Assembly (NCBI RefSeq): GCF_029223585.1
Contig: NZ_CP119423.1
Location: 3,410,001 to 3,474,000, forward strand
Origin: Photobacterium sp. DA100
GTDB lineage: Bacteria > Pseudomonadota > Gammaproteobacteria > Enterobacterales > Vibrionaceae
Reading direction: 5' to 3'
Length of the DNA: 64,000 bases
Below the pieces are notes generated by a model. The model saw only the letters and a list, made by a program, of their open reading frames with translations. It did not search any database and was not told the origin of the DNA. Shown here in pieces: positions 17,646-27,880 of the stretch. How positions within the stretch are numbered: the stretch's first letter is position 1; each line of letters starts with the position of its first letter. The position numbers and the translations under genes are program-made.

Positions 17646-19490
17646 ATGGAGCAAAATCCGCAGTCACAGCTAAAGTTACTTGTTGCTAAAGGCAAGGAAC
17701 AAGGCTATCTGACCTACGCCGAAGTAAATGACCACCTACCAGAGGACATCGTCGATTCTGATCAGGTGGAAGACATCATTCAGATGATCAATGACATGGG
17801 TATTAAGGTGGTTGAAACTGCCCCTGATGCCGATGATCTGATGATGACAGAAGACAATGCGGACGAAGACGCGATTGAAGCCGCGGCCCAGGCCCTATCA
17901 AGTGTAGAAAGCGAAATTGGCCGCACCACGGACCCAGTACGTATGTACATGCGTGAAATGGGTACCGTTGAACTACTTACCCGCGAAGGCGAGATTGATA
18001 TCGCAAAACGCATTGAAGACGGTATTAACCAAGTTCAGTGCTCTGTTGCCGAATACCCTAGCGCCATCGCATATCTTCTAGAACAGTTTGACAAGGTGGA
18101 AGCCGAAGAGCTTCGCCTGACCGATATCATTTCTGGTTTTGTTGACCCGAATGAAGAAGAAACTGCGGCCCCAACAGCAACACACATCGGCTCTGAGCTT
18201 AGCGAAGCAGATCTTGAAGACGAAGACAAAGATCTGGAAGAAGACGAAGACGAAGATACCGAGAGCGAGGAAGATTCTGGTATCGACCCAGAGGTCGCAC
18301 GCGAGAAGTTCAATGACTTGCGTGTAGCCTACGAGAACATGGCCCTAGCCATTGATGCTCATGGCCGTCAGGATCCGAAAACTGAGGTGGCGATTGAAGA
18401 GCTATCTGAAGTCTTCAAGCAATTCCGCCTGATCCCGAAGCAGTTCGACAAGCTGATCAGCTCCCTGCGTGAGTCGATGGACAAAGTGCGCACCAACGAG
18501 CGCCTGATCATGCGTATGTGTGTCGACAACAGCAAGATGCCGAAGAAAACGTTTGTCGGCCTGTTTGCCGGCAACGAAGCCTCTTCTGAGTGGATTGACG
18601 AGGCACTGAACTCGGGCAAGCCTTATGCTGAGCGCCTGAAAACATACGAAGAAGATCTTCGTCGTGCTACCACCAAGCTGAGTATTCTTGAGCAAGATAC
18701 GGGCTTGTCTATCGAGCGTATCAAGGACATCAGCCGTCGCATGTCAATCGGTGAAGCAAAAGCGCGCCGTGCGAAGAAAGAGATGGTTGAAGCCAACTTG
18801 CGTCTGGTTATTTCGATTGCCAAGAAATACACCAACCGCGGCCTGCAGTTCTTGGATCTGATCCAGGAAGGTAACATTGGCCTGATGAAAGCGGTAGACA
18901 AGTTCGAATACCGCCGTGGTTACAAGTTCTCGACCTATGCGACATGGTGGATCCGCCAGGCGATCACGCGTTCTATCGCTGACCAGGCACGTACTATCCG
19001 TATCCCAGTTCACATGATTGAGACCATCAACAAGCTGAACCGTATCTCTCGCCAGATGCTGCAGGAAATGGGCCGTGAGCCATTGCCGGAAGAGCTGGCC
19101 GAGCGGATGCAAATGCCGGAAGACAAGATCCGCAAGGTACTGAAGATTGCCAAAGAGCCAATCTCGATGGAAACCCCTATCGGTGATGATGAAGATTCGC
19201 ACCTGGGTGATTTCATCGAAGATACCACGCTTCAGCTACCGATGGATGCAGCCACCGCCACTAACCTGCGGATGGCAACCAACGAAGTACTGGCAGGGCT
19301 AACGCCACGTGAGGCGAAGGTACTGCGTATGCGTTTCGGTATCGACATGAACACTGACCATACCCTTGAGGAAGTGGGCAAGCAGTTCGACGTTACCCGT
19401 GAGCGTATCCGTCAGATCGAAGCGAAGGCGCTACGTAAGCTTCGCCACCCAAGCCGCTCAGACGTGCTCCGCAGCTTCCTGGATGAATAA
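17646..19490 (+). CDS. rpoD: RNA polymerase sigma factor RpoD (sigma-70)
   Basis: A 614-residue primary sigma factor. Region 1.1 is at the N-terminus. Region 1.2 ([20 protein letters not shown]) is followed by an acidic non-conserved insert (about 180-215, mostly Asp/Glu). Region 2 ([20 protein letters not shown] and [13 protein letters not shown]) reads the -10 box. Region 3 and region 4 ([20 protein letters not shown]) with the -35-binding helix-turn-helix come last. E. coli RpoD is 613 residues. It ends the rpsU operon and has its own close promoter and a strong terminator. Confidence 0.99.
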   Translation: MEQNPQSQLKLLVAKGKEQGYLTYAEVNDHLPEDIVDSDQVEDIIQMINDMGIKVVETAPDADDLMMTEDNADEDAIEAAAQALSSVESEIGRTTDPVRMYMREMGTVELLTREGEIDIAKRIEDGINQVQCSVAEYPSAIAYLLEQFDKVEAEELRLTDIISGFVDPNEEETAAPTATHIGSELSEADLEDEDKDLEEDEDEDTESEEDSGIDPEVAREKFNDLRVAYENMALAIDAHGRQDPKTEVAIEELSEVFKQFRLIPKQFDKLISSLRESMDKVRTNERLIMRMCVDNSKMPKKTFVGLFAGNEASSEWIDEALNSGKPYAERLKTYEEDLRRATTKLSILEQDTGLSIERIKDISRRMSIGEAKARRAKKEMVEANLRLVISIAKKYTNRGLQFLDLIQEGNIGLMKAVDKFEYRRGYKFSTYATWWIRQAITRSIADQARTIRIPVHMIETINKLNRISRQMLQEMGREPLPEELAERMQMPEDKIRKVLKIAKEPISMETPIGDDEDSHLGDFIEDTTLQLPMDAATATNLRMATNEVLAGLTPREAKVLRMRFGIDMNTDHTLEEVGKQFDVTRERIRQIEAKALRKLRHPSRSDVLRSFLDE

Positions 19491-19515
19491 TCACCCAACC
19501 TGACACTGCTTATAT

Positions 19516-19542
19516 AAACGGGCCCAACGGCCCGTTTTTTAT
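19516..19542 (+). terminator. Rho-independent terminator after rpoD
   Basis: Stem ACGGGCC / GGCCCGT (19518-19524 and 19529-19535) with loop CAAC, followed by a run of T's. Confidence 0.93.
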
Positions 19543-19642
19543 TTCTTTCCATAAACCATCAAGCACTTAACTCCCGCGCTATCGACCTTCGGCACTTGCC
19601 GTTAACTGCCTAAAAAGCAAGCAAAACAACCAGTTTATTCGC

Positions 19643-19671
19643 TAGACAAGCTGACAGCCTTCCCATATAAT
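19643..19671 (+). promoter_or_regulatory. Promoter of tRNA-Ile2
   Basis: -35 TAGACA (19643-19648), exact 17-base spacer, -10 TATAAT (19666-19671). The initiation region after it is followed by a C-rich stretch. The transcript would start a few bases before the mature tRNA end. Confidence 0.8.
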
Positions 19672-19682
19672 TTCCCCCATTC

Positions 19683-19758
19683 GGCCCCTTAGCTCAGTGG
19701 TTAGAGCAGGCGACTCATAATCGCTTGGTCCCCAGTTCAAGTCTGGGAGGGGCCACCA
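19683..19758 (+). tRNA. ileX: tRNA-Ile2 (anticodon CAT, lysidine-modified type)
   Basis: A 76-base cloverleaf with encoded CCA. The acceptor stem is GGCCCCT / AGGGGCC. The D arm (AGCTCAGTGGTTAGAGC), an anticodon stem GGCGA / TCGCT with loop CTCATAA, and a T arm (stem CCCAG / CTGGG around TTCAAGT) all fold. The anticodon is CAT, but the body matches E. coli ileX/ileY tRNA-Ile2, not initiator or elongator tRNA-Met. TilS would convert C34 to lysidine so that it reads AUA. The position directly after rpoD is the same as E. coli ileX. Methionine elongator is the alternative, but sequence and position argue against it. Confidence 0.93.
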
Positions 19759-19765
19759 AATATAG

Positions 19766-19802
19766 AAAGGCCTGAGCGGTTAGTAACCACTCAGGCCTTT
19801 TG
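19766..19802 (+). terminator. Rho-independent terminator after tRNA-Ile2
   Basis: Stem AAGGCCTGAG / CTCAGGCCTT with an inner GGTTA / TAACC pair, followed by T's. Confidence 0.88.
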
Positions 19803-20376
19803 CTATTTGGATCCGATTCAGCCAGCACGCTGTTAGGATCATGCCGTTACTCCCTTCCGCCTTGCTGCAACCTTAACCTATTAACAAGTTTATGATTTAT
19901 TTTTCTCTCCTAAATAAATCATCAATTGATAATAAACAAAAAAAATCTGTGAAATATGTAGATAATCTCACCCTCTCTTTGAGCAAGCGTTAAAAATTTG
20001 CGCACTATCACAAGGTGATTAAAGAGATTGACTATGTTAGTATACGACCCTTGTTTGGCCTGCCGATTTATGTAAGGCAGACATACAAGCGTCATGGGAC
20101 TACAGTATAATCATGACACCTTGCCAATGACCCTCCCGGTTAACGGCAGCTTTGGCTCACAAGAGATGCCTTACAAAAGCAAACCGACTGCTTTTGTAAG
20201 GCAATATTTTTGAAAAAATTTGTATTATCACTGGTGATAACTGGACGGAAGTTACATTTTTTTGATGTCCGCCACATTTTGTAGGCGTATTTCAACATCA
20301 ATGGCACTGCGTTTTCAGGTATAACTCTGTGAATCAAATTTCCCTTGGGTAAAAGTTCGTCCGGAGACCATTCTCA
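19803..20376 (+). other. 574-base non-coding region between tRNA-Ile2 and pykF
   Basis: No credible gene was found. It holds an AT-rich inverted repeat (TGATTTATTT / AAATAAATCA, 19893-19921), a GTCATG / CATGAC repeat (20091-20117) whose loop contains TATAAT, a strong terminator hairpin (20167-20211), and the pykF 5' leader. No convincing pykF promoter was recognised; TTGAAA (20210) with TGATAA (20235) is a weak candidate. A small RNA ending at 20211 is possible. Confidence 0.6.
20167..20211 (+). terminator. Perfect 15-bp terminator hairpin upstream of pykF
   Basis: TGCCTTACAAAAGCA pairs without mismatch with TGCTTTTGTAAGGCA (20167-20181 and 20189-20203). The loop is AACCGAC and ATATTTTT follows. 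No gene precedes it on this strand except the tRNA, which already has its own terminator, so it probably ends a small RNA or a pykF leader transcript. Confidence 0.75.
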
Positions 20377-21789
20377 ATGAAAAAGACCAAGATCGTATGT
20401 ACGATTGGACCTAAAACTGAATCTGTAGAAATGCTTACTAAGCTAGCAAATGCTGGCATGAACGTAATGCGCCTAAACTTCTCACACGGTGACTTCGCTG
20501 AGCACGGCCAGCGTATCCAGAACCTACGTGACGTTATGGCTGAAACGGGTAAGCAGCTTGCGATTCTTCTAGACACTAAAGGTCCAGAAATTCGTACTAT
20601 CAAGCTTGAAGGCGGTCAAGACTTTTCTCTTGTTGCTGGTCAGGAGTTCACGTTCACAACTGACACTTCTGTAATCGGTAACCAAGACCGCGTGGCGGTA
20701 ACTTACCCTGGCTTCGCTAAAGACCTGGCTAAAGGCAACACTATCCTTGTTGACGACGGCCTGATCGAAATGGAAGTTCTAGAAACCACTGACACTGAAG
20801 TTAAGTGTAAAGTTCTTAACAACGGTGACCTAGGCGAAAACAAAGGTGTTAACCTGCCTGGCGTTTCTGTACAGCTTCCTGCACTGTCTGAAAAAGACAA
20901 AGCTGACCTAGTATTCGGTTGTGAGCAAGGCGTTGACTTCGTTGCCGCTTCTTTCATCCGTAAAGCGTCTGACGTTAAAGAAATCCGTGAGCTACTAGTA
21001 GCTAACGGCGGCGAAAACATCCAGATCATCTCTAAGATCGAGAACCAGGAAGGCGTTGACAACTTCGACGAAATCCTAGAAGCCTCTGACGGTATCATGG
21101 TTGCTCGTGGTGACCTTGGTGTTGAGATCCCAGTTGAAGAAGTTATCTTCGCTCAGAAGATGATGATCGAGAAGTGTAACCGTGCACGTAAAGTGGTTAT
21201 TACTGCAACTCAGATGCTTGACTCTATGATCAAGAACCCACGTCCAACTCGCGCAGAAGCGGGTGACGTTGCGAACGCAATCATGGACGGCACTGATGCT
21301 GTAATGCTTTCTGGTGAGTCTGCGAAAGGTAAGTACCCAATCGAAGCGGTAACTATCATGGCTCAGATCTGTGCGCGCACTGACGCTGCCCTAAAAGCAG
21401 AGCTAGGTTCTCGCCTAGACAGCCCACGCCTTCGCATCACTGAAGCAGTATGTAAAGGTGCGGTAGACACGTCTGAGAAACTAAACGCACCACTTATCGT
21501 TGTCGCAACTGAAGCTGGTAAGTCTGCACGTTCTGTACGTAAGTACTTCCCAACGGCTAACATCCTAGCTGTTACGACTAACACTAAGACTGCAGCTCAG
21601 CTGGCTCTGACTAAAGGTGTTACTCCAGTGGTTGTTGACTCAATCGACAACACTGATGCGTTCTACGGTCGCGGTAAAGAGCTTGCACTAGAAACTGGCC
21701 TAGGTGCGAAAGGCGATATCGTTGTTATGGTATCGGGCGCGCTAGTTCCTTCTGGTACAACAAACACAGCTTCTGTACACGTACTGTAA
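20377..21789 (+). CDS. pykF: Pyruvate kinase, type I
   Basis: A 470-residue glycolytic enzyme turning phosphoenolpyruvate and ADP into pyruvate and ATP; it has the same length as E. coli PykF. Motifs: [16 protein letters not shown] at the start, the substrate loop [12 protein letters not shown], the catalytic-Lys/metal region [26 protein letters not shown] and [18 protein letters not shown]. The C-terminal effector domain fits type I, usually activated by fructose 1,6-bisphosphate. Codon choice is strongly biased (AAC, GTA/GTT, CGT), as in highly expressed genes, and differs from the GC-rich neighbours. It is monocistronic, with a terminator. Confidence 0.98.
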   Translation: MKKTKIVCTIGPKTESVEMLTKLANAGMNVMRLNFSHGDFAEHGQRIQNLRDVMAETGKQLAILLDTKGPEIRTIKLEGGQDFSLVAGQEFTFTTDTSVIGNQDRVAVTYPGFAKDLAKGNTILVDDGLIEMEVLETTDTEVKCKVLNNGDLGENKGVNLPGVSVQLPALSEKDKADLVFGCEQGVDFVAASFIRKASDVKEIRELLVANGGENIQIISKIENQEGVDNFDEILEASDGIMVARGDLGVEIPVEEVIFAQKMMIEKCNRARKVVITATQMLDSMIKNPRPTRAEAGDVANAIMDGTDAVMLSGESAKGKYPIEAVTIMAQICARTDAALKAELGSRLDSPRLRITEAVCKGAVDTSEKLNAPLIVVATEAGKSARSVRKYFPTANILAVTTNTKTAAQLALTKGVTPVVVDSIDNTDAFYGRGKELALETGLGAKGDIVVMVSGALVPSGTTNTASVHVL

Positions 21790-21811
21790 GTGCTACCACG
21801 CTGATTATTAG

Positions 21812-21840
21812 AAACGGGAGCTTCGGCTCCCGTTTTTTTA
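21812..21840 (+). terminator. Rho-independent terminator after pykF
   Basis: Stem AACGGGAGC / GCTCCCGTT with TTCG tetraloop and a T-run. Confidence 0.93.
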
Positions 21841-22035
21841 TCCCCCACCGCTCTCCGGGCCGGCAGCCCAAATGATCTGTGATGACCTCTCACAATAATG
21901 AAACTTAGCAATCGCACTCCATTTTTTTCCTCGATATACTTCACCATGCAGTATTCCCCCAGAGCATAGCCTCATGGACCTAACATCACGGGTAACACTG
22001 TCCATTTTGAGCTGAAACCACACAAGAGGAAGACC

Positions 22036-22692
22036 GTGTCCAGCCCTACCCTTGCCGATAAAGTCATGGAAATGATCCGCCAAGATATCTTGTCAGGTGA
22101 ACTGTCCCCCGGCCAAAAACTGGTTGTCGCTGATCTGAAGCAGCAATATCAAGTAGGAGCCTCACCGATCCGCGAGGCCTTGGTCCAACTGGCTTGGCGT
22201 AAGTATGTGCACTTTGCCCCGCAAAAAGGATGCTGGGTCGCCAGTGTCTCTGCGGCTGAACTGGAAGATCTGTTCGATACCAGCCAGGAGCTATCCAACA
22301 TCCTGCTACAACGCGCGATACAGCATGGCGATGAGGCCTGGGAGATCAATATCCTCACCAGCTTCCACAAACTAAGCCGGCTAAACCCAGCCGAAGCAAC
22401 AACAGACTTTTCCGAGTGGGAGCAAAGACACAGCGACTTTCACCACGCCCTGCTGGCTGGCAGCCAATCACCGACCATGCTGGCCCTATACCGCCAGGTC
22501 TACGAGCAAATCGAGCGCTACCGCCACCTTTGGGTAAGCCGCCACCGCCGGTATGAGGAGCGCTATCACGACAACGGTGAGCATGAGGCGATGATGAAAG
22601 CGGTATTGGACCGCAATACCGAACAGGCACTCGTAATCATGGCTACGCATTCAGAACGGGCCATGGAGATGATTAAAGGTGATCTCGAGTAA
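22036..22692 (+). CDS. GntR-family transcriptional regulator (FadR/FCD type)
   Basis: A 218-residue repressor-type protein from a GTG start with AGAGGAAG upstream. The N-terminal winged helix is typical of GntR: VMEMIRQDILSGELSPGQKL and then PIREALVQLAWRKYV. The C-terminal all-helical FCD ligand domain (about 80-215) includes FHHALLAGSQSPTMLALYRQ and the last-helix metal/ligand His residues (ATHSER). Such proteins sense small organic acids, but the ligand cannot be told here. It stands alone between pykF and the convergent small ORF. CsiR-like or other FCD regulators are possible relatives. Confidence 0.85.
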   Translation: MSSPTLADKVMEMIRQDILSGELSPGQKLVVADLKQQYQVGASPIREALVQLAWRKYVHFAPQKGCWVASVSAAELEDLFDTSQELSNILLQRAIQHGDEAWEINILTSFHKLSRLNPAEATTDFSEWEQRHSDFHHALLAGSQSPTMLALYRQVYEQIERYRHLWVSRHRRYEERYHDNGEHEAMMKAVLDRNTEQALVIMATHSERAMEMIKGDLE

Positions 22693-22693
22693 C

Positions 22694-22822
22694 CTACCAG
22701 AAAATTTCCTTGTGGTGGGTATTGAGCAGCAATACCGCCAACAGGAAGTACAAGGCACTGACATTGAAGCCGAGTAAAAAAAGGCTGAGTACTGTCAACC
22801 TTGCCAGAAACTTATGATTCAT
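22694..22822 (-). CDS. Small hydrophobic protein of 42 residues, unknown
   Basis: Not recognised. The frame runs from ATG at 22822 to TAG at 22694, with a strong purine-rich ribosome site (AGGGGGAAT) five bases upstream. The protein starts MNHKFLARLTVLSLFLLG, continues with a hydrophobic stretch (about residues 8-33), and ends with a polar HHKEIFW tail, so a single membrane helix is likely. It lies downstream of the ilvIH terminator on the same strand and ends two bases past the stop of the convergent GntR gene. A 14-bp palindrome (22859-22890) lies 36 bases upstream. It is too short for routine gene finding. Function unknown; it could be chance, but start, ribosome site and composition fit a real small membrane protein. 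Confidence 0.55.
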   Translation of the reverse strand: MNHKFLARLTVLSLFLLGFNVSALYFLLAVLLLNTHHKEIFW

Positions 22823-22858
22823 CGATTCCCCCTAGTGCCATACAACCCAGTTGGCACC

Positions 22859-22890
22859 TAGCCTTATTAGACTTTAGTCTAATAAGGCTA
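22859..22890. repeat. 14-bp perfect inverted repeat
   Basis: TAGCCTTATTAGAC and GTCTAATAAGGCTA flank TTTA. No T-run follows on either strand, so an operator or an RNA hairpin in the small-ORF leader is as likely as a terminator. Confidence 0.7.
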
Positions 22891-22909
22891 GACTTTCAGG
22901 GTGACCATA

Positions 22910-22940
22910 AGACAACACCCGGTGAAAACACCGGGTGTAT
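22910..22940 (-). terminator. Rho-independent terminator of ilvIH
   Basis: Minus strand stem ACACCCGGTG / CACCGGGTGT (22915-22938) with TTTT loop, followed by TGTCTT. It lies 28 bases after the ilvH stop. Confidence 0.8.
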
Positions 22941-22966
22941 TAGTCATGATACAGTTTACGGAAGGG

Positions 22967-23464
22967 CTAAGCCTTGAGCGCCCGCTCCCCCCGGGCTATA
23001 CCGACCACACCACTGCGCGCGACTTCAATAATTTCCGTTGCCTCACCGACAGCCGATATAAAGGCATCCAGCTTCTCGCTCGCCCCGGCCAACTGAACAG
23101 TGTAGATCTGGCTGGTCACATCGACGATCTGCCCGCGGAATATATCAGCGGTACGCTTGACCTCCGCGCGGGCAAAACCACTGGCCTTGACCTTGACCAG
23201 CATCAGCTCACGCTCGATATGCTCGCTCTCGGTGACATTGCTGACCTTGAGAATATCAATCAGCTTATGCAGTTGCTTTTCGATTTGCTCCAGCGCGGCA
23301 TCATCCTCAACATTGGTTGTGATGTTCAATCGAGATAGCGTTGAATCATCCGTCGGCGCTACCGTCAGCGACTCAATGTTATAGCCCCGCTGCGAAAACA
23401 ATCCGACAACCCGTGACAATGCGCCCGGTTCATTTTCAAGAAGTACTGATACAATCCTGCGCAT
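22967..23464 (-). CDS. ilvH: Acetolactate synthase III small (regulatory) subunit
   Basis: A 165-residue regulatory subunit. The N-terminal ACT domain (RRIVSVLLENEPGALSRVVG and FSQRGYNIESLTVAPTDD) binds valine for feedback inhibition, and a C-terminal ferredoxin-like domain follows (ADIFRGQIVDVTSQIYTVQL). E. coli IlvH is 163 residues. It starts two bases after the ilvI stop, so the two are one operon. IlvH activates IlvI and makes it valine-sensitive. Confidence 0.96.
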   Translation of the reverse strand: MRRIVSVLLENEPGALSRVVGLFSQRGYNIESLTVAPTDDSTLSRLNITTNVEDDAALEQIEKQLHKLIDILKVSNVTESEHIERELMLVKVKASGFARAEVKRTADIFRGQIVDVTSQIYTVQLAGASEKLDAFISAVGEATEIIEVARSGVVGIARGERALKA

Positions 23465-23466
23465 AA

Positions 23467-25185
23467 TTAAGTTCTCTCCGTTTTACTCAGCCACATTTCG
23501 CTCATCGACCCGCCACGGATCAACATTGGGTAGACATGCTCGGTCTCGTCGACACTGATATCGATAAACACCAGGCGATCTTTCAGTGCCAGCGCCTTCT
23601 CCAGCTCTTCTTCCAGTTTGTTGGGATCGGAAATCCGTACCCCGACATGACCATAAGCCTCGGCAATAGCGGCGAAGTCAGGCACCGAATCCATGTAGGA
23701 GTGGGAGTGGCGGCCCTGATAAATCATATCCTGCCATTGCTTGACCATGCCCAGGAAACGGTTGTTGAGGTTGATGATCTTGACCGGAATATCATACTGC
23801 AACGCAGTAGAGAGCTCCTGGATGTTCATCTGGATACTGCCATCACCGGTCACACAGACCACTTCGGCATCCGGCAGGGCGAACTTCACCCCCATTGCGG
23901 CAGGCAAGCCAAAACCCATGGTGCCAAGGCCGCCGGAGTTGATCCAGCGTCGCGGCTTGTCAAACGGGTAATACAGAGCAGCAAACATCTGGTGCTGACC
24001 CACATCCGAGGCAACATAGGCATCGCCATCAGTCAGCCGGTGAAGCACCTCAATCACCTCCTGCGGCTTGATGCGCTCGTTATCCTTGCTGTAGTTCAGG
24101 CACTGGCGACCACGCCAAGATTCGATTTCACTCCACCATTCATCGATAGCGGCATCATCGTTTTGGCTGTTTTGCTCATCCAGCATCTTGAGCATGCAGT
24201 TCAGCACCGTATCCGCCGAGCCGACAATCGGAATATCGGCCGCGATAGTCTTTGAGATGGATGACGGATCGACATCGATGTGCATGATAGTGGCGTTGGG
24301 GCAGTACTTCTCGACATTGTTAGTAGTGCGGTCGTCAAAACGGACGCCGACACCAAAGATCAGATCCGAGTTGTGCATTGCCATATTGGCTTCGTAGGTA
24401 CCGTGCATGCCCAGCATCCCCAGGTTGTTCTTGTGCGAGCCCGGGAAAGCGCCCAGCCCCATCAGCGTATTCACAACGGGAATATTCAAGCTTTCGGCCA
24501 GCTTGAGCAACTGCGGGCTGCAGTCGGCCATGATGGCCCCACCACCGACATACAACACCGGCTTCTTGGCGGCTAGCAAGGCTTTGAGGCCGCGCTTGAT
24601 CTGGCCCTTGTGGCCCTGAGTGGTCGGGTTGTAAGAACGCATCGTAATCGACTCAGGATACTTGTACGGAAAGCTCTCAGCCGGATTGAGCATATCTTTG
24701 GGAATATCAATAACCACAGGGCCAGGACGGCCGCTAGAGGCAATGTAGAAGGCTTTTTTGATGATCGCTGGGATATCTTCCGGCTTTTTCACCAAGAAGC
24801 TGTGCTTGACCACAGGGCGGGAGATCCCCACCATGTCACACTCCTGGAAGGCATCGTTACCGATAAGGTTACTCATGACCTGGCCGGAGAGTACGACCAT
24901 AGGAATGGAGTCCATATAAGCGGTGGCAATACCGGTAATGGCATTGGTCGCCCCCGGGCCAGACGTTACCAGCACCACGCCGACCTCACCAGTGGCACGG
25001 GCATAGCCATCGGCCATGTGCACTGCCGCTTGCTCGTGGCGGACCAGTACGTGTTCGATATCGCTTTTCTCATGCAGCGCATCGTAGATATCAAGTACTG
25101 AACCACCAGGGTATCCGAAGATATGTTTCACGCCTTGATCGATCATCGAACGAACGATCATATCGGCGCCGGACAACATTTCCAT
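23467..25185 (-). CDS. ilvI: Acetolactate synthase III large (catalytic) subunit
   Basis: A 572-residue thiamine-diphosphate enzyme that joins pyruvate with pyruvate or 2-oxobutyrate as the first common step of Val, Leu and Ile synthesis. It shows [15 protein letters not shown], the catalytic Glu in [12 protein letters not shown] (E51), and the ThDP motif [14 protein letters not shown] with a downstream [13 protein letters not shown]. coli IlvI is 574 residues. It is transcribed leftward with ilvH. The upstream 0.5 kb holds a long leader. In E. coli this promoter is Lrp-controlled; that is inferred here, not seen. Confidence 0.97.
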   Translation of the reverse strand: MEMLSGADMIVRSMIDQGVKHIFGYPGGSVLDIYDALHEKSDIEHVLVRHEQAAVHMADGYARATGEVGVVLVTSGPGATNAITGIATAYMDSIPMVVLSGQVMSNLIGNDAFQECDMVGISRPVVKHSFLVKKPEDIPAIIKKAFYIASSGRPGPVVIDIPKDMLNPAESFPYKYPESITMRSYNPTTQGHKGQIKRGLKALLAAKKPVLYVGGGAIMADCSPQLLKLAESLNIPVVNTLMGLGAFPGSHKNNLGMLGMHGTYEANMAMHNSDLIFGVGVRFDDRTTNNVEKYCPNATIMHIDVDPSSISKTIAADIPIVGSADTVLNCMLKMLDEQNSQNDDAAIDEWWSEIESWRGRQCLNYSKDNERIKPQEVIEVLHRLTDGDAYVASDVGQHQMFAALYYPFDKPRRWINSGGLGTMGFGLPAAMGVKFALPDAEVVCVTGDGSIQMNIQELSTALQYDIPVKIINLNNRFLGMVKQWQDMIYQGRHSHSYMDSVPDFAAIAEAYGHVGVRISDPNKLEEELEKALALKDRLVFIDISVDETEHVYPMLIRGGSMSEMWLSKTERT

Positions 25186-25724
25186 ATTTCTGCCTCCAGG
25201 TCGCGTATACCACCCTGCATAGCTAATTCATTCCTAGGCTCTCGGCTAGCGGCCTGATCCCGTCTGTTCGGTTGGAGGAGCAAACAGACAGGGCATCAGC
25301 ACGGGTTGCGCTAGCCTGCTACCGGAAATACCGCAGCCTCGAGTTGCACGGCTGCCTCAATTAGCTATACAGGCTGATATAACATAGTTAGGGCTTATTT
25401 TTAGCCTAATAAAATGAAATCAAGTGATGTTTTCATGCTATGTGTTCTGCTCTGTGTCGTAACACGAGCAGCAATCCGCAACAACTGTAACGTTTTTTTA
25501 GCAAACAAGTCTATTGCTCGAAGCCAGTTAACACGTTTCCTCTAAAATGAGTAAATATTCGTCAGGATAATAGCTAACCAATAGAGCCAGATTGAGATAA
25601 TGCCCCACCAACCCTCACCATGGCAGCATGTTTGACTGCTCAAACCAGCAAGAATATCCCCCTTTACGCCACAGCACGGGATTTCGGGCATCCCACTCCT
25701 CGCGCCCACCTTTCAACAGGCAAT
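25186..25724 (-). promoter_or_regulatory. ilvIH upstream and leader region
   Basis: About 540 bases without a credible gene. Near ilvI it holds a strong stem, CCTGTCTGTT / AACAGACGGG on the minus strand (arms 25259-25268 and 25283-25292), extendable by ATG / CAT-like pairs on both sides. Further upstream is an AT-rich tract (about 25378-25440) that probably contains the promoter; TTGATT near 25420 is a possible -35 but the -10 is unclear. Nothing else was recognised. Confidence 0.45.
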
Positions 25725-25756
25725 AAAAAAGGAGAGCCGGAGCTCTCCTTTACAGG
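25724..25756 (-). terminator. Rho-independent terminator of the acyl-CoA ligase gene
   Basis: Minus strand stem AAAGGAGAGC / GCTCTCCTTT with loop TCCG, followed by TTTTATT. Confidence 0.88.
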
Positions 25757-25768
25757 GATGAGATGCAA

Positions 25769-27583
25769 TTACTTGCTCGCCGCTTTGTGGCTTTCCTCGT
25801 ACATGCGCTCAATTTGCTGGTGGTAACGATCCTGGATAACCTTGCGACGCAGTTTCTGGGTCGGTGTCAGCTCGCCTTTATCCATCGAGAACGCGCTCGG
25901 CAGCAGGGTAAACTTCTTCACCTGCTCAAAACGTGCCAAGTCTTTCTGCAACTCTACCACGCGCTTTTCGATCAACTCTATGATCTGGTTGTGCTTGATC
26001 AGCTCCATCCGATCCTGGTACTTGATATTGAGCTCACGGGCATGCTCTTCCAGGGTTTCGAAACATGGCACAATCAAGGCCGATACAAACTTACGGGTAT
26101 CGGCTATCACTGCGATTTGCTCGATGAAATGATCTTTACCAATCGTACCTTCGATCACCTGCGGGGCAATGTACTTACCGCCAGAAGTCTTCATCAGCTC
26201 CTTGATACGATCGGTGATGAACAAGTTGCCATCGGCATCGATATGGCCGGCATCACCAGTCTTCAAGAAACCATCGTCGGTGAAGTTCTTAGCGGTTTCT
26301 TCCGGCATGTTGTAGTAACCGCGCATGACCATCGGACCACGCACCAAGATTTCGTTGTTTTCGCCAATCTTGACTTCGGCACCCGGCATCGGCATACCAA
26401 TCGAGTCCGGGTTAAAGCATTTGTCATCCCAACACGATACGGTCGCCGTGGTTTCCGTCATGCCGTAACCCAGCTTGACGTTGATACCAATGGCGTGGAA
26501 GAAGCGGCCGATACTCTCATCGAGCTTGGCACCACCGCACGGCATAAACTTGATGTTACCGCCCAGGATGGCACGTAGCTTGGACAGCACGAGCTTATCA
26601 GCTAGCGCATGGCTCTTCTTCAGCAGCCATGACGGTTCACGGCACTCCTGGCGAGCGAGAGCCATACGGGCGCCCATGTTTACCGCCCAAGTGAAGATCA
26701 CCTTGCGCTGGAAAGGGGCACGGGCCACTTTGTCGTGGACGGTTGAATAAATCTTCTCGTAGACCCTTGGTACTGCCGCCATGACATTCGGCTTCACTTC
26801 GGCCAAGGCTTCTTTTAGCAGGTTGGTATCGGCGAGGTAGCAGTTCACCCCTCCGCGATGCAGGACATAGAAGGTCCACGCACGCTCAAAAACATGCGAC
26901 AGTGGAAGGAAACACAGCGACACATCGCCTTCTTCCAAAGCCAGCGTCTGGTCGTGGCCCTCGATCTGGGAGGCTATGTTGGCGTAGTCTAGCATGACAC
27001 CTTTTGGCGTCCCGGTGGTGCCCGAGGTGTAAATCAGCGTCAGCAGATCGTCCATGGCCGCTTCGTCGAGGCGTTGGGCCAGGGTTTCATTGGCTGCTGA
27101 GTCGGCAGCCGCCACAAAATCGTCAAAGCGGATCACCAGCGGGTGCTCGGTCAGGCTTTCCACTTCTCCCATCACCACGATATGCTCCAGCTCCGGGCAA
27201 TCGCCCGCTACGGAAACTGCGGCATCGAGCTGAGCCTGCTCTCCGACAAACAGAATACGGATCCCGGCATCATTGATGATGTATGCGGCCTGCTGCGGCG
27301 TGTTGGTAGGGTAAATAGGGACAGTTACGGCTCGGTTGTAGAGGGTTGCAAAGTCAGCCACTGTCCATCGTGGCATGTTGTTGGAGAAAATACCGACCTT
27401 GTCTTGGACATTCAGACCATGCCCAACCATGGCCAGCGCCAGCTGTTGGATCTGCTCGCCAAACTCGCTCCAGCGGATATCCTGCCATTGACCTGCCACT
27501 TGGTGGCGTAATGCAACCTGATCACCTAAACGCTCAACTTGAGAACGAATACGGTTGACGATATGAAATTCACGTTTAGCCAT
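25769..27583 (-). CDS. Long-chain acyl-CoA ligase (AMP-forming)
   Basis: A 604-residue ANL-superfamily enzyme that adenylates a fatty acid and joins it to CoA. It has the ATP loop [16 protein letters not shown], the adenine motif [18 protein letters not shown], the hinge region [20 protein letters not shown], and the C-terminal Lys region for adenylation ([12 protein letters not shown]). Length suits the FAA/FadD15-like class rather than E. coli FadD (561). V. cholerae carries a homologue (VC2484) in this same place between ilvI and leuO. The true chain-length preference is unknown. It has its own terminator. Confidence 0.9.
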   Translation of the reverse strand: MAKREFHIVNRIRSQVERLGDQVALRHQVAGQWQDIRWSEFGEQIQQLALAMVGHGLNVQDKVGIFSNNMPRWTVADFATLYNRAVTVPIYPTNTPQQAAYIINDAGIRILFVGEQAQLDAAVSVAGDCPELEHIVVMGEVESLTEHPLVIRFDDFVAAADSAANETLAQRLDEAAMDDLLTLIYTSGTTGTPKGVMLDYANIASQIEGHDQTLALEEGDVSLCFLPLSHVFERAWTFYVLHRGGVNCYLADTNLLKEALAEVKPNVMAAVPRVYEKIYSTVHDKVARAPFQRKVIFTWAVNMGARMALARQECREPSWLLKKSHALADKLVLSKLRAILGGNIKFMPCGGAKLDESIGRFFHAIGINVKLGYGMTETTATVSCWDDKCFNPDSIGMPMPGAEVKIGENNEILVRGPMVMRGYYNMPEETAKNFTDDGFLKTGDAGHIDADGNLFITDRIKELMKTSGGKYIAPQVIEGTIGKDHFIEQIAVIADTRKFVSALIVPCFETLEEHARELNIKYQDRMELIKHNQIIELIEKRVVELQKDLARFEQVKKFTLLPSAFSMDKGELTPTQKLRRKVIQDRYHQQIERMYEESHKAASK

Positions 27584-27828
27584 AACTACTCTGCCATTCG
27601 GGCTTACACCTGTAAGCCTATTCCGCTGGGGAGTCTACCCGTGACGCAGGGAAAAAGGCAACTCCGTGAGCTCACAAAATCCCTATTTCTCTGGTACGAC
27701 CAGAATTGAAAAGCCAGATATTACAAAGGCTCTACCTTTCCCTAATAGCATGGCTACAAAGTGTAAGGAAATACGTCTAACTATCCGCCTACTTACAGTA
27801 TAACGGTACGCTCGGGCTTGCTGCGAAA

Positions 27829-27860
27829 CAGAGAAGCCAGCAAGTGCTGGCTTCTTTTCG
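27829..27860 (-). terminator. Probable terminator of leuO
   Basis: A 9-bp stem GAAGCCAGC / GCTGGCTTC (27833-27841 and 27846-27854), 20-odd bases past the leuO stop. The minus-strand T tract (TCTGTTTC) is weak. Confidence 0.55.
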
Positions 27861-27880
27861 CAAAGGCAAGGACGAGCGGT

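Noticed and set aside
18180..18300. Acidic repetitive stretch in rpoD as a repeat or insertion
   Set aside because: It is the normal Asp/Glu-rich non-conserved region between sigma regions 1.2 and 2.
19683..19758. tRNA-Met reading of the CAT anticodon
   Set aside because: The body matches tRNA-Ile2 and the locus matches E. coli ileX, so lysidine-modified isoleucine tRNA is preferred.
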